Positions 19,403 through 28,823 of a DNA stretch of 64,000 nucleotides are shown here, piece by piece. Made by a program: the position numbers and the translations under genes. Numbering within the stretch: the stretch's first letter is position 1; each line of letters begins with the position of its first letter. The notes under the pieces are model-generated. The model searched no databases. It was not told where the DNA came from and saw nothing but the letters and a program-made list of their open reading frames with translations. Location: the NCBI RefSeq assembly GCF_003259525.1, contig NZ_QLLO01000009.1, positions 62,001 through 126,000 on the forward strand. Direction: 5' to 3'. Origin of the DNA: Olleya aquimaris (lineage in GTDB: Bacteria; Bacteroidota; Bacteroidia; Flavobacteriales; Flavobacteriaceae).

Positions 19403-20251
19403 ATGCTTGTATTTACTGATAAAAACAAATTAGCCTCTCATATTTCTAGTATAAAAGAAAAGGGTTTAAGTCTTGGTTTTGTGCCTACAATGGGTGCATT
19501 GCACGAAGGACATTTATCTTTAGTGAAACAAGCATTAAAAAATAACGATTTTTTGGTGGTTAGTATTTTTGTAAATCCAACACAATTTGATAATCCTGAA
19601 GATTTAAAAAAATATCCTAGAACTTTAGATAACGATGTTGATTTGTTAAAGTCTGTATCTAAAGATGTTATTATTTACGCACCCACTGTAGATGATATTT
19701 ATGACGGAACTACAAAAGCACAACCATTTAGTTTTGATGGATTAGAATTTGAAATGGAAGGGCGTTTTAGAAAAGGACATTTTGACGGTGTTGGAACAAT
19801 TGTTAAGCGTCTATTTGAAATTGTAAAACCTGATAATGCTTATTTTGGCGAAAAAGATTTCCAACAATTAACCATTATAAAAAAGCTGGTAGAAAAACAT
19901 AATATACCAGTTAATATTTTAGGTTGTAAAATACACAGAGAAAGTAATGGTTTAGCTATGAGTTCTAGAAACGTACGCTTAAAACCGGAATATAAAAAAG
20001 CAGCTCCATTTATCTATAAAACGCTAAAAGCTGCCAAGCAAAAGTTTGGCACAAAAAGTGCTAATAAAGTAACAGAATGGGTTACTAAGCAGTTTGCAGA
20101 TCATGATTTGTTACAATTAGAATATTTTATCATTGCAGACGTTAAAACCTTAAAAACAGTAAAACGAAAAACTAAAACTAAAACCTACAGAGCGTTTATT
20201 GCAGTTTATGCAGACGATATAAGATTAATAGATAATATCGCTCTAAATTAA
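19403..20251 (+). CDS. panC: Pantothenate synthetase
   Basis: PanC condenses pantoate and beta-alanine with ATP, the last step of vitamin B5 synthesis. The 282-residue protein shows [17 protein letters not shown] with the HxGH motif at 34-37, [25 protein letters not shown] and the SSRN loop near 190. It is the first gene of panC-panD and lies divergent from the GT5-like gene. panB is not in the window. Confidence 0.96.
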   Translation: MLVFTDKNKLASHISSIKEKGLSLGFVPTMGALHEGHLSLVKQALKNNDFLVVSIFVNPTQFDNPEDLKKYPRTLDNDVDLLKSVSKDVIIYAPTVDDIYDGTTKAQPFSFDGLEFEMEGRFRKGHFDGVGTIVKRLFEIVKPDNAYFGEKDFQQLTIIKKLVEKHNIPVNILGCKIHRESNGLAMSSRNVRLKPEYKKAAPFIYKTLKAAKQKFGTKSANKVTEWVTKQFADHDLLQLEYFIIADVKTLKTVKRKTKTKTYRAFIAVYADDIRLIDNIALN

Positions 20252-20264
20252 TTATCTTTGCCCT

Positions 20265-20615
20265 ATGCAAATACAAGTAGTAAAATCTAAAATTCACCGA
20301 GTTAAAGTAACAGGAGCAGACCTAAATTATATAGGTAGCATCACCATTGACGAAGATTTAATGGATGCAGCTAATATTATTCAAGGTGAAAAAGTGCAAA
20401 TTGTAAATAATAACAATGGTGCACGACTAGAAACCTATGCCATTCCTGGTCCAAGAAACAGTGGAGAAATCACACTTAACGGAGCAGCTTCTAGATTAGT
20501 TGCAAAAGACGACATCCTAATTTTAATTACTTATGCTTTTATGGATATTGAAGAAGCTAAAGTTTTTAAGCCAGCATTGGTGTTTCCAAATGAAGAGAAT
20601 AACTTGCTTAAATAA
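20265..20615 (+). CDS. panD: Aspartate 1-decarboxylase precursor
   Basis: PanD makes beta-alanine from aspartate, supplying PanC. The 116-residue proenzyme has the self-cleavage site G24-S25 in [14 protein letters not shown], generating the pyruvoyl cofactor. The conserved block [12 protein letters not shown] and NGAASRLV are present. It lies 13 bp after panC and its stop abuts the next ATG. Confidence 0.96.
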   Translation: MQIQVVKSKIHRVKVTGADLNYIGSITIDEDLMDAANIIQGEKVQIVNNNNGARLETYAIPGPRNSGEITLNGAASRLVAKDDILILITYAFMDIEEAKVFKPALVFPNEENNLLK

Positions 20616-21572
20616 ATGTCTAAAAGACCTATTATAAGGCTATTAAAAATTTTGCTCCCAATTCTTTTGGGAGTTTTTTTAATATGGTATTCTCTCTCAA
20701 AATTATCTTTTCAAGACATAATAGGATTTGCTAAAAACGCAGACTATAAATACATCATATTAGGAGTTTTCTTAGGACTTTTAAGTCATTTGTCAAGAGC
20801 ATATCGTTGGGTATTTATGTTAGAGCCCTTAGGCTATAAAATTAAATTAGGAAACAGCATTATGGCTGTATTTGCAACTTATTTGATTAATTACACCATA
20901 CCACGTGCAGGAGAAGTTGCAAGAGCAACCATTTTAACCAATTATGAAGGCGTCCCTTTTGAAAAAGGTTTTGGTACCATTGTCGCAGAACGTATAGCGG
21001 ATATGATAGTAATGCTTGGTATTGTTGCTATTACCTTGTTTTTACAATTTGATTTTATCTACGATTTTTTAATCCAAAAATTTGATGTTACAAAAATAAT
21101 TTTGGGTTCTTTAAGCTTGTTATTGCTGGTCTTTTTACTAGTTGTTTTTATTAAAAAAAGTCAGTCTAAAATAGCTTTAAAAGTCAAAAATTTTGTCAAT
21201 GGATTAATAGAAGGCGCGCTTAGCATATTTAAAATGAAAAAAAAGTGGGCATTTATTTTTCATACCCTATTTATTTGGACAATGTATGTGTTAATGTTTT
21301 ATGTCACAACTCTTGCTTTCTCAGATTTAAACGGTATTCCGTTTGGAGCTGTTTTAATAGGATTTATTTTGGCTAGTTTTAGTATTGCAGCAACTAATGG
21401 TGGTATAGGATCTTACCCAGAAGCTATAGTAATTGCTTTTACATTGTTTAATTTACCTGTAGACCCAAGTCGTGCATTTGGCTGGATTATGTGGAGCTCT
21501 CAAACGGTATTGGTTTTTATTTTTGGAGGGATTTCTTTATTGTACTTGCCATTTTTTAACCGACACAAATAA
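20616..21572 (+). CDS. Lysylphosphatidylglycerol synthase-like transmembrane (UPF0104) protein
   Basis: The 318-residue integral membrane protein has about eight hydrophobic helices and the family signatures HLSRAYRWVFML (about 58), NYTIPRAGEVARATIL (about 91) and the late TNGGIGSYPEA (about 262). These are the marks of the flippase-like UPF0104/AglD group. The soluble aminoacyl-transferase domain of MprF is absent, so it may move a lipid or polyprenol-linked substrate rather than aminoacylate it. It follows panD without a gap and is translated from the same mRNA. Confidence 0.8.
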   Translation: MSKRPIIRLLKILLPILLGVFLIWYSLSKLSFQDIIGFAKNADYKYIILGVFLGLLSHLSRAYRWVFMLEPLGYKIKLGNSIMAVFATYLINYTIPRAGEVARATILTNYEGVPFEKGFGTIVAERIADMIVMLGIVAITLFLQFDFIYDFLIQKFDVTKIILGSLSLLLLVFLLVVFIKKSQSKIALKVKNFVNGLIEGALSIFKMKKKWAFIFHTLFIWTMYVLMFYVTTLAFSDLNGIPFGAVLIGFILASFSIAATNGGIGSYPEAIVIAFTLFNLPVDPSRAFGWIMWSSQTVLVFIFGGISLLYLPFFNRHK

Positions 21573-21608
21573 TTTGTAACTTACACCCAAACTAAATTAG
21601 AACTTATC

Positions 21609-22754
21609 ATGAAACCCATTCTATTTCTTTTTGTTAGCCTATTTTTTATGCAAAATATAAGTGCGCAAACCATTTATAAAGAGCTTAATTCTGAAAAGCT
21701 AGGCGAAACCAGACAAATAAAAATCCAATTGCCAAGAAATTATGATACTTCAGATAAAAAATACCCAGTTATTTATGTGTTTGATGCAGATTATTTATTT
21801 GAACCAGTTGCAGGAAATGTAGATTATTATGCCTATTGGGAAGATATACCTGAAGCTATTGTTATTGGTATTAACCAATATGGGTTAAGAGAAAACGACT
21901 GTTATTACAGCGAGCAAAACTCGTTACCAATCGAGACTGGAGCTGCTTTTTTTGAGTTTGTAAGCATGGAGTTGGTTCCTTTTGTAAATAAAACTTTCCG
22001 TACAGAAAATTTTAAAGTTGCTGTAGGACATGGTAAAACTGCTAATTTTATTAATTATTACTTGTTAAAAGGGATTCCATTATTTCAATCTTATATAGTG
22101 TTAAGCCCAGATTTAGCACCAGATATGGCAGATTATTTAACAGAAGTGTTTCCAAAATTAGAGCAAAAAACATTTTATTATTTGGCTACAACAACAAATG
22201 ATGTAGCAAATATTCAGGAAAAAACAGAAGCCCTATCAAGTAGTTTAAAAGCAATAGATAATGATAATGTGTTAAAAACATTTGATACATTTGAAGGACC
22301 ATCTCATTATTCTTTACCAGCACACGCAATACCTAAAGCGCTTGAAAGTATCTTTTTTGTTTTTCAGCCAATAAGTAAAAAAGAGTATAAAGAAACTATC
22401 TTAAAATTAGAAGGTAATCCAGTAGAATATCTAACGGATAAGTACCAAATGATAGAGGATTTATTTGGTATTGAAAAACCTATTTTAATAAACGATTTTA
22501 AAGCAATTGAAGCAGCTATAAAAAAGAATAAAAAGTGGGAATATTTTGAGGATCTAGGTAAACTAGCCAGAAAAGAATACCCAGACACGTTGCTTGGTAA
22601 CTATTACTTAGGGCGATTTTATGAAGAAACAGGTGAGCCTAAAAAAGCAATGAAAACATATCAATCTGCATATGTTTTGTCAGAAATTGCGGGCATTACT
22701 AAAGATCATGTTTTAGAACTAGCGGAACAAATTAAAGCTGACTTTGGATATTAA
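21609..22754 (+). CDS. Secreted esterase-like (BesA/esterase D family) protein with C-terminal TPR
   Basis: The 381-residue product has a signal peptide ending in ISAQ (residue 20) and an alpha/beta-hydrolase domain of the Fes/BesA esterase type (KYPVIYVFDADYLF). The nucleophile elbow, usually G-H-S-x-G-G, reads V-G-H-G142-K-T-A here, so the catalytic Ser is replaced by Gly. A later SHYSLP block supplies the histidine position. The C-terminus (about 325-375, LGNYYLGRFYEETGEPKKAMKTY) resembles a TPR. It is probably not a canonical serine esterase. It lies between the UPF0104 gene and radA, 3 bp from the latter. Confidence 0.72.
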   Translation: MKPILFLFVSLFFMQNISAQTIYKELNSEKLGETRQIKIQLPRNYDTSDKKYPVIYVFDADYLFEPVAGNVDYYAYWEDIPEAIVIGINQYGLRENDCYYSEQNSLPIETGAAFFEFVSMELVPFVNKTFRTENFKVAVGHGKTANFINYYLLKGIPLFQSYIVLSPDLAPDMADYLTEVFPKLEQKTFYYLATTTNDVANIQEKTEALSSSLKAIDNDNVLKTFDTFEGPSHYSLPAHAIPKALESIFFVFQPISKKEYKETILKLEGNPVEYLTDKYQMIEDLFGIEKPILINDFKAIEAAIKKNKKWEYFEDLGKLARKEYPDTLLGNYYLGRFYEETGEPKKAMKTYQSAYVLSEIAGITKDHVLELAEQIKADFGY

Positions 22755-22757
22755 CTT

Positions 22758-24116
22758 ATGGCAAAAGTAAAAACCACTTTTTTTTGTCAAAACTGCGGAA
22801 CGCAATATGCCAAATGGCAAGGACAATGTAATGCTTGTAAAGAGTGGAATACAATTGTTGAAGAATTGGTGCAAAAACCTGAAAAAAGTGATTGGAAAAC
22901 TCCAACAAACACTCAAAAAAGAGTTTCTAAACCATTAAGGATTAACGAGATTGACTCTTCTAAGGAAGCTAGATTAGATACATTGGATGCCGAATTTAAT
23001 CGTGTATTGGGTGGCGGAATTGTACCTGGATCGTTAACCCTTTTGGGCGGAGAACCAGGTATTGGTAAAAGTACATTGTTGCTACAAATATCCTTAAAAC
23101 TTCCTTATAAAACGCTTTATGTTTCTGGAGAAGAAAGCCAAAAACAAATAAAAATGCGAGCAGAACGCATTAACCCAATTAATGATAATTGTTACATTCT
23201 TACCGAAACTAAGACACAAAATATCTTTAAACAGATAGAAGCTTTAGAGCCTGATATTGTGATTATAGATTCTATACAGACCTTACATAGTGATTATATA
23301 GAATCGTCAAGCGGAAGTATATCTCAAATTAAAGAATGTACAACAGAGCTAATCAAATTTGCTAAAGAAACAAATACACCTGTTGTTTTAATTGGACACA
23401 TTACTAAAGATGGTAATATTGCTGGTCCAAAAATTTTAGAGCATATGGTTGATACCGTGTTGCAATTTGAAGGTGACCGCAATCATGTGTTTAGAATTTT
23501 AAGAGCACAAAAAAATCGATTTGGTTCCACACATGAACTCGGAATTTATGAAATGCAAGGGTCTGGTTTAAGAGAAGTGTCTAATCCAAGTGAGATATTA
23601 ATTTCTAAAAAAGACGAAGAGTTATCAGGTCATGCTATTGCAGCAACTTTAGAGGGTATGAGACCGTTAATGATAGAAGTGCAAGCTTTAGTAAGCACAG
23701 CGGTTTATGGTACGCCACAACGTAGTGCAACAGGATTTAATGCCAAGCGATTAAATATGCTTTTGGCAGTACTAGAAAAACGAGCAGGTTTTAGGCTAGG
23801 TGCTAAAGACGTGTTTTTAAATATTACTGGTGGTATTACTGTTGATGATCCAGCAATAGATTTAGCAGTAGTAGCAGCTATTTTATCTTCTAATGAAGAT
23901 CAAGCGATTCCAGCAAATTTTTGTTTTGCAGCAGAAGTAGGATTGTCGGGAGAAATTCGACCTATTCAACGTGTAGAGCAGCGTATTCTTGAAGCAGAAA
24001 AATTAGGATTTTCTACAATATTTGTATCAAAATATAATAAAATATCTCTTAAAAAAACGACAATTAATATTCGATTAATTTCTAAGATTGAAGATTTAGT
24101 AGAGTTTATTATTTGA
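22758..24116 (+). CDS. radA: DNA repair protein RadA
   Basis: RadA (Sms) is a RecA-like helicase that promotes branch migration in recombination. The 452-residue protein has an N-terminal C4 zinc finger (Cys 10, 13, 25, 28), a P-loop GGEPGIGKST (about 93-102), the RadA-specific KNRFG motif (AQKNRFGSTHELG) and a C-terminal Lon-protease-like domain (GGITVDDPAIDLAVVAAILSS, key block DDPAIDLAV). It ends the panC-to-radA run of close genes. Confidence 0.95.
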   Translation: MAKVKTTFFCQNCGTQYAKWQGQCNACKEWNTIVEELVQKPEKSDWKTPTNTQKRVSKPLRINEIDSSKEARLDTLDAEFNRVLGGGIVPGSLTLLGGEPGIGKSTLLLQISLKLPYKTLYVSGEESQKQIKMRAERINPINDNCYILTETKTQNIFKQIEALEPDIVIIDSIQTLHSDYIESSSGSISQIKECTTELIKFAKETNTPVVLIGHITKDGNIAGPKILEHMVDTVLQFEGDRNHVFRILRAQKNRFGSTHELGIYEMQGSGLREVSNPSEILISKKDEELSGHAIAATLEGMRPLMIEVQALVSTAVYGTPQRSATGFNAKRLNMLLAVLEKRAGFRLGAKDVFLNITGGITVDDPAIDLAVVAAILSSNEDQAIPANFCFAAEVGLSGEIRPIQRVEQRILEAEKLGFSTIFVSKYNKISLKKTTINIRLISKIEDLVEFII

Positions 24117-24151
24117 AAATCAATACAGTTATCTAAACCTATTTAAATGCA

Positions 24152-24195
24152 TTTTATCGATGATTTTAGAATGTATTTGTAATTAATCGATAAAA
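24152..24195. promoter_or_regulatory. Inverted TTTTATCGAT repeats upstream of the first giant secreted protein
   Basis: TTTTATCGAT (24152-24161) and ATCGATAAAA (24186-24195) are perfect 10-bp inverted repeats 24 bp apart. Related TTTATCGA sequences occur before the other two paralogues (28698 onward; 33235-33246; 33497-33508). A common operator or hairpin is inferred. A second small dyad, AACAAT/ATTGTT (24220-24234), overlaps the expected -33 region. Confidence 0.5.
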
Positions 24196-24250
24196 CACAT
24201 CGTTATAACTAATATCTTTAACAATAAGATTGTTTTAATTAGTTAAGACT

Positions 24251-24258
24251 TAGATTTG
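24251..24258 (+). promoter_or_regulatory. -7 element and conserved leader of paralogue A
   Basis: TAGATTTG matches TAnnTTTG exactly, with a TTG at 24230-24232 about 18 bp upstream as a -33 element. It is followed 13 bp later by CCCAAATC (24272-24279) and then the ATG at 24290. The same order recurs before each paralogue. Confidence 0.65.
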
Positions 24259-24289
24259 TAATGTATTAGATCCCAAATCTATATATTTT

Positions 24290-27200
24290 ATGAACCTACT
24301 TTTGAGCAAAAACATAAGCTTGTGTTTTGGTTATAGTCTATCGGCTATTATTTCCAAACTAACATTTTTAATAATATTGTCATTAACAGTTTCTGTTAAT
24401 GCACAGATTAATGCACCTAGTATTCAATCCGGAGTAAGTTTTCAATGGAGTGATAATCAAACAGGTCCTAAGCAACCTGCAACCATAGAAAGTATTACCG
24501 TAAATGGAAATGTGTATTTTCAATTTGGTGTCCCATCAGCATATGAATTAACTCAATTAGGTCCTAATGGTCATGGATACAATAGTATTAGATTAAACGG
24601 TCCTAAAATAGAAACTACAAGTGCAAGTCCAACTTGGAATAGCTCTGCATTAACTTCTTATCAATCATTAAACCTTAATAATTACTTTGAAACAAATGGT
24701 AATGGAGCAAATATTTGTGATAACTATCTTTTAGAGGGATCCACTAATGCTCAAAGACAAACTTTGTCTTACGGTTCAGGGATTATTGCAAGTTCTAGTG
24801 GTGTAGTTGCCATAACAGAACGTAATGCTAATAATTGTTATCATATTGAGTTTTTTGGTATCCCAGTAGGTGGTGGTGCCGAGCAAAGTTTAGGAGAAAC
24901 TTTTGTAAACCAAGGGTCTACAAAATACGGTTTTGGTGGTACGGGATCAACTAGTAATCTTGGTACACCAGGAGCTGTTAACCCACCACAATTTGGATCA
25001 GACTATTGGCTTAGTGATCGTGTGATAGATAATTATGGTACTATTGGTATTGCGTTGTTTTATTTAGACGATATTGCTCCAACAGGATCTTTAATTACTA
25101 AAGCTCAAATAACTGCAGCAAGTTACGATGATGGAGATGGAAAATTATTTATTCTAACTCTTCCAGATAGTGATAACGATAAATATAGTGATGTAGATGA
25201 CTTAGATGATGATAATGATGGTATTTCAGATTTAATAGAATCAAACGGTATTGATCCTTCAGCAGATCATGATGTTGATGGTACACCAAATTATCAAGAC
25301 GCAGATTTTTGTGTATTAAATAGTGCTGGTATTTGTGCAAATTTAGATATTGATTCAGATGGTATTCCAAATCATTTAGATCTTGATAGTGATAATGATG
25401 GAATAACAGATGTCATGGAGTCTGGTGGTACAGATGCAAATTTTGACGGAAAAGCTGATGGAACAATTGGAACAGGTTGGAACACTTCTGGTATACCAAG
25501 TTCTGCAGGATCTGGAAATAATCCAATGAATACAGATAATACTAATAATTATAATTTTCTGGATATAGATTCTGATGATGATGGAATCCCTGATAACATT
25601 GAAGCACAACCAACTAATGGTTACATTGCTCCATCTGGAAATGGGCTTTTAATGACAGATTTAAATCAGGATGGTATAGATGATGCTTACGGTTTTGGAT
25701 TAACAAGTTTAATAGATACTGATAGAGATAATACGCCAGATTATTTAGACGACGATTCTGACAATGATGGATTGCTTGATATTGAAGAAAATGGAATGGT
25801 TAATACAATTGGTTCATATTCAGATGCTGATAATGATGGGTTAGACAATGTATTTGAAGGTACTAATACTAATGATCCTAGTGATGTAAACGACCAAATA
25901 AATAACCCAGCAGATTTACTGATTTTACCAGATTCTGATGGAGATTTATCTTCAGGAGGAGATTTAGATTATAGAGATTTATTTAATATAAATCCACCTG
26001 CTTCTGCAAGTATAGATTTTGACGGAATAGATGATTATTTGTCTGGTAATAGTTTATTAAATGGTCTAGGTGAAATTACATTTATGGCATGGGTAAAGTC
26101 AGATCCTGTAAATGGTACTAAAACATATACTACAGTTGCAGGAGAAGATATCTCTTGTCGTATCATAATGTATAATGGTGTAACGCCTATTTTTTCAATA
26201 AGAACATCTGCAGGAATTACTTCTAATGTAATAGGAAACAGTATTAATTATAATGAATGGCATCATATTACAGGTACATTTTCTGCAACTACAGGAACGC
26301 AAACAATTTATGTTGATGGTAAAAAAGATACCAGTACTACAAGTCCTATTCAAGTAGGGCAAGTTATTACTACAACAAGTTCTTGGAACGGAAATTTTGA
26401 AGTTGGAAGACTTTCAAGAAACACTAGTAATAAACAATATTTTACAGGAGAGATTGATGAGGTAAGAGTATTTAATGAAGCGTTAACTACAGATCAAATC
26501 CAACGAATTGTTTACCAAGAAATAGAGAACAACTCTGGAGATATAAAAGGAACAATAATTAATAAAGATATATTAGATATTGCAACTAGTTTAAAAGTAT
26601 CATGGAATAATCTAATTGGTTATTATCCTATGAGTAATATTATTTCAAACACAACTAAAGATTATTCTTCATATGATAATTTTCTAACTTTAAATAATAT
26701 AACAACAGTACAAGGTCAAACAGCACCAATGCCTTATGTAACTTCAATGGATGGAGATTGGACAAGTCAATCCACTTGGTTGCATGGCGAGGTTTGGGAT
26801 ATTGAGGATGTTTCTACAAACAAAGATTGGAGTATTGTACAGGTAAAAAATAATATTACATCGTCTAATTCTCATACACAATTAGGGCTTTATATTGATG
26901 CAGGAAAAACTTTTACAGTAAACGGTGATAATGCAATTATCAATAATTGGTATTTAGGCTTAGATGGTACATTGGTCCTACAAAGCGACTCTCAGTTAAT
27001 TCAAAGTATTAATAGTGATTTAGTAACACTTTCATCAGGTAAAATTAAGAGAAGACAAGAGGGTGTTAGTAGTGTATATAGATATAATTATTGGAGTAGT
27101 CCAGTTGGTGTAACTGCTAATACTAGCTTAACAAATAACAATACATTACTTAATAATTCTAATAATACTTCTTTTTCTTTAAACATGTTAAAAGATTCAT

Positions 27201-28561
27201 CTGGTAATGATGTGCAGTTTACTAATGCGTACCATGAAGATGGTAAAATTAGTAGTTATTGGTTATATAGCTATCAAAATGGAGTAACTTATTACGATTG
27301 GGATGTGTTATCAACAAGCACTCCGTTAGTACCAGGTATGGGTTATACTCAAAAAGGAGGTGGATCACTTTCAGAATATACTTTTGAAGGAAAACCAAAT
27401 AATGGTACTATACTATTAAGTGCAACAGACACTGGTGGATCAGGTTCTGTTCCAGGAGTTAGTAAAACAGAATACTTAGTTGGTAACCCATACGCTTCTG
27501 CAATAGATGCTCATCAATTTATTGATGATAATAGTCAAGCTACAACAGGAGCAATTTATTTATGGGAACAATGGGCTGGAGACTCGCACATTTTAAATCA
27601 ATATCAAGGTGGCTATGCAACGTTAAATAAATTAGGTAAGGTAAGAGCTTATCAATTTATTGGAATAAATGGTGGTGCTACTGCAGATCAATCTGGTACC
27701 AAAACTCCTAAAAGGTATTTGCCAGTTGGACAAGGATTTATGGTAGAAATAAATAATACAGGAGATATAGTTTTTAATAACAATCAAAGAATATTTAAAA
27801 CAGAATCTTCTGGAGACTCTCAGTTTTTTAGAACAAGTAACAACGAAACCGAGTCGTCAATTCAGGAACCAGCAATACAAAAAATGAAACTTCAGTTTAC
27901 TACTGATAATGGATTAGGTAGAGAACTAGTATTAGGGTTTAGTGATACCACTTCAGATGCTTTTGATTATGGCTATGATGCTTTTGCTAATGAAACATTT
28001 GCAAACGATTTAACATTGCCTTTAAGCGCTAAGCAAGCTGTTATACAAGCATATAGTCCTATTACAACAGACAAAGAAATTGAGCTTAGTTTTACGTCAG
28101 GAGGAACCATGTCTTACTCGATAATAGTTTCAGAATTTGAAAACTTTACAACTAATCAAGAAGTTTATTTATTAGATAATCAAACAGGAATTTATCACGA
28201 TTTAACTTCAGAATTAGCATATGATTTTACATCAGAAGCAGGAACTTTTGAAAACAGATTTAAAATAGTCTTCCAGAAACCTGCAGCGTTAAGTAATGAA
28301 GAGTTTCAGTTAAATTCTGATAAGGCTTTAATTTATTTTAATAATGATTCAGAGCTATTATTTGTAAAAGGATTAGAGTTAGAAGCTAGGTCTATTAGCT
28401 TACATGACGCATCTGGTAAAAAAGTATTTAGTGATAATTTTATTACAAAAAATCAATTAGAAAAAGGATTGCTTATCACTAGTTTAAGTACAGGACTATA
28501 TGTAGTCAGTATTCAATTAGATAATGCTCAAATTATTAATAAAAAGCTTATTATAAATTAA
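24290..28561 (+). CDS. Giant secreted multidomain protein A (TSP3, LamG, T9SS type A sorting)
   Basis: The 1423-residue protein has a long signal peptide ending in VNAQ (about residue 39). A unique N-terminal beta-rich domain (about 40-290) is followed by acidic thrombospondin type 3 calcium-binding repeats (about 292-570, many DxDxDG units), a LamG/concanavalin-like domain (about 573-748, DFDGIDDY to GEIDEVRVFNEALT), a roughly 600-residue region shared with its two neighbours (YRYNYWSSPVG, GYTQKGGGSLSEY, LWEQWAGDSH), and a T9SS type A sorting domain (last about 85 residues, LSTGLYVVSIQ). It is expected to be exported by the type IX system and fixed to the cell surface. The function is probably adhesion or glycan binding; no enzyme motif is visible. 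Confidence 0.85.
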   Translation: MNLLLSKNISLCFGYSLSAIISKLTFLIILSLTVSVNAQINAPSIQSGVSFQWSDNQTGPKQPATIESITVNGNVYFQFGVPSAYELTQLGPNGHGYNSIRLNGPKIETTSASPTWNSSALTSYQSLNLNNYFETNGNGANICDNYLLEGSTNAQRQTLSYGSGIIASSSGVVAITERNANNCYHIEFFGIPVGGGAEQSLGETFVNQGSTKYGFGGTGSTSNLGTPGAVNPPQFGSDYWLSDRVIDNYGTIGIALFYLDDIAPTGSLITKAQITAASYDDGDGKLFILTLPDSDNDKYSDVDDLDDDNDGISDLIESNGIDPSADHDVDGTPNYQDADFCVLNSAGICANLDIDSDGIPNHLDLDSDNDGITDVMESGGTDANFDGKADGTIGTGWNTSGIPSSAGSGNNPMNTDNTNNYNFLDIDSDDDGIPDNIEAQPTNGYIAPSGNGLLMTDLNQDGIDDAYGFGLTSLIDTDRDNTPDYLDDDSDNDGLLDIEENGMVNTIGSYSDADNDGLDNVFEGTNTNDPSDVNDQINNPADLLILPDSDGDLSSGGDLDYRDLFNINPPASASIDFDGIDDYLSGNSLLNGLGEITFMAWVKSDPVNGTKTYTTVAGEDISCRIIMYNGVTPIFSIRTSAGITSNVIGNSINYNEWHHITGTFSATTGTQTIYVDGKKDTSTTSPIQVGQVITTTSSWNGNFEVGRLSRNTSNKQYFTGEIDEVRVFNEALTTDQIQRIVYQEIENNSGDIKGTIINKDILDIATSLKVSWNNLIGYYPMSNIISNTTKDYSSYDNFLTLNNITTVQGQTAPMPYVTSMDGDWTSQSTWLHGEVWDIEDVSTNKDWSIVQVKNNITSSNSHTQLGLYIDAGKTFTVNGDNAIINNWYLGLDGTLVLQSDSQLIQSINSDLVTLSSGKIKRRQEGVSSVYRYNYWSSPVGVTANTSLTNNNTLLNNSNNTSFSLNMLKDSSGNDVQFTNAYHEDGKISSYWLYSYQNGVTYYDWDVLSTSTPLVPGMGYTQKGGGSLSEYTFEGKPNNGTILLSATDTGGSGSVPGVSKTEYLVGNPYASAIDAHQFIDDNSQATTGAIYLWEQWAGDSHILNQYQGGYATLNKLGKVRAYQFIGINGGATADQSGTKTPKRYLPVGQGFMVEINNTGDIVFNNNQRIFKTESSGDSQFFRTSNNETESSIQEPAIQKMKLQFTTDNGLGRELVLGFSDTTSDAFDYGYDAFANETFANDLTLPLSAKQAVIQAYSPITTDKEIELSFTSGGTMSYSIIVSEFENFTTNQEVYLLDNQTGIYHDLTSELAYDFTSEAGTFENRFKIVFQKPAALSNEEFQLNSDKALIYFNNDSELLFVKGLELEARSISLHDASGKKVFSDNFITKNQLEKGLLITSLSTGLYVVSIQLDNAQIINKKLIIN

Positions 28562-28823
28562 TAGCTAGAATTTCTAGTATTTATTTTAAGTATTTTTAAA
28601 TCAATTAGTTATCTGTGTGCTTTATTGGCAAGATATCACCTTGACTTCTTGTTAATATAATTAGTTAATCCATTTCTTATCGTCCTTATTTTTACCCGTT
28701 TATCGATTTAAACTTTCGATTTATGCAGTTTAACTACTTTTTCTCTTGTTATATCGAAATTTAAGTACTTCATGTAAGTAACCACCTATATTTGTTTCAT
28801 AATTGACCCCAAATCAATAACTT
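28562..28823. promoter_or_regulatory. Intergenic regulatory region before paralogue B
   Basis: This 262-bp gap has no gene. It holds GTTTATCGAT followed by TTAAAC (28698-28713), a second TTTCGATTTA, TATATCGAAA near 28751, the -7 element TATATTTG (28787-28794), and CCCAAATC (28808-28815) 13 bp later. The layout copies that before paralogue A. I see no strong terminator for A. Confidence 0.55.

Noticed and set aside
25165-25990. Repeated GATAATGATGG-type DNA suggesting a CRISPR or satellite array
   Set aside because: The repeats are the codons of TSP3 DxDxDG units, irregularly spaced and in frame; there are no unique spacers of constant length.
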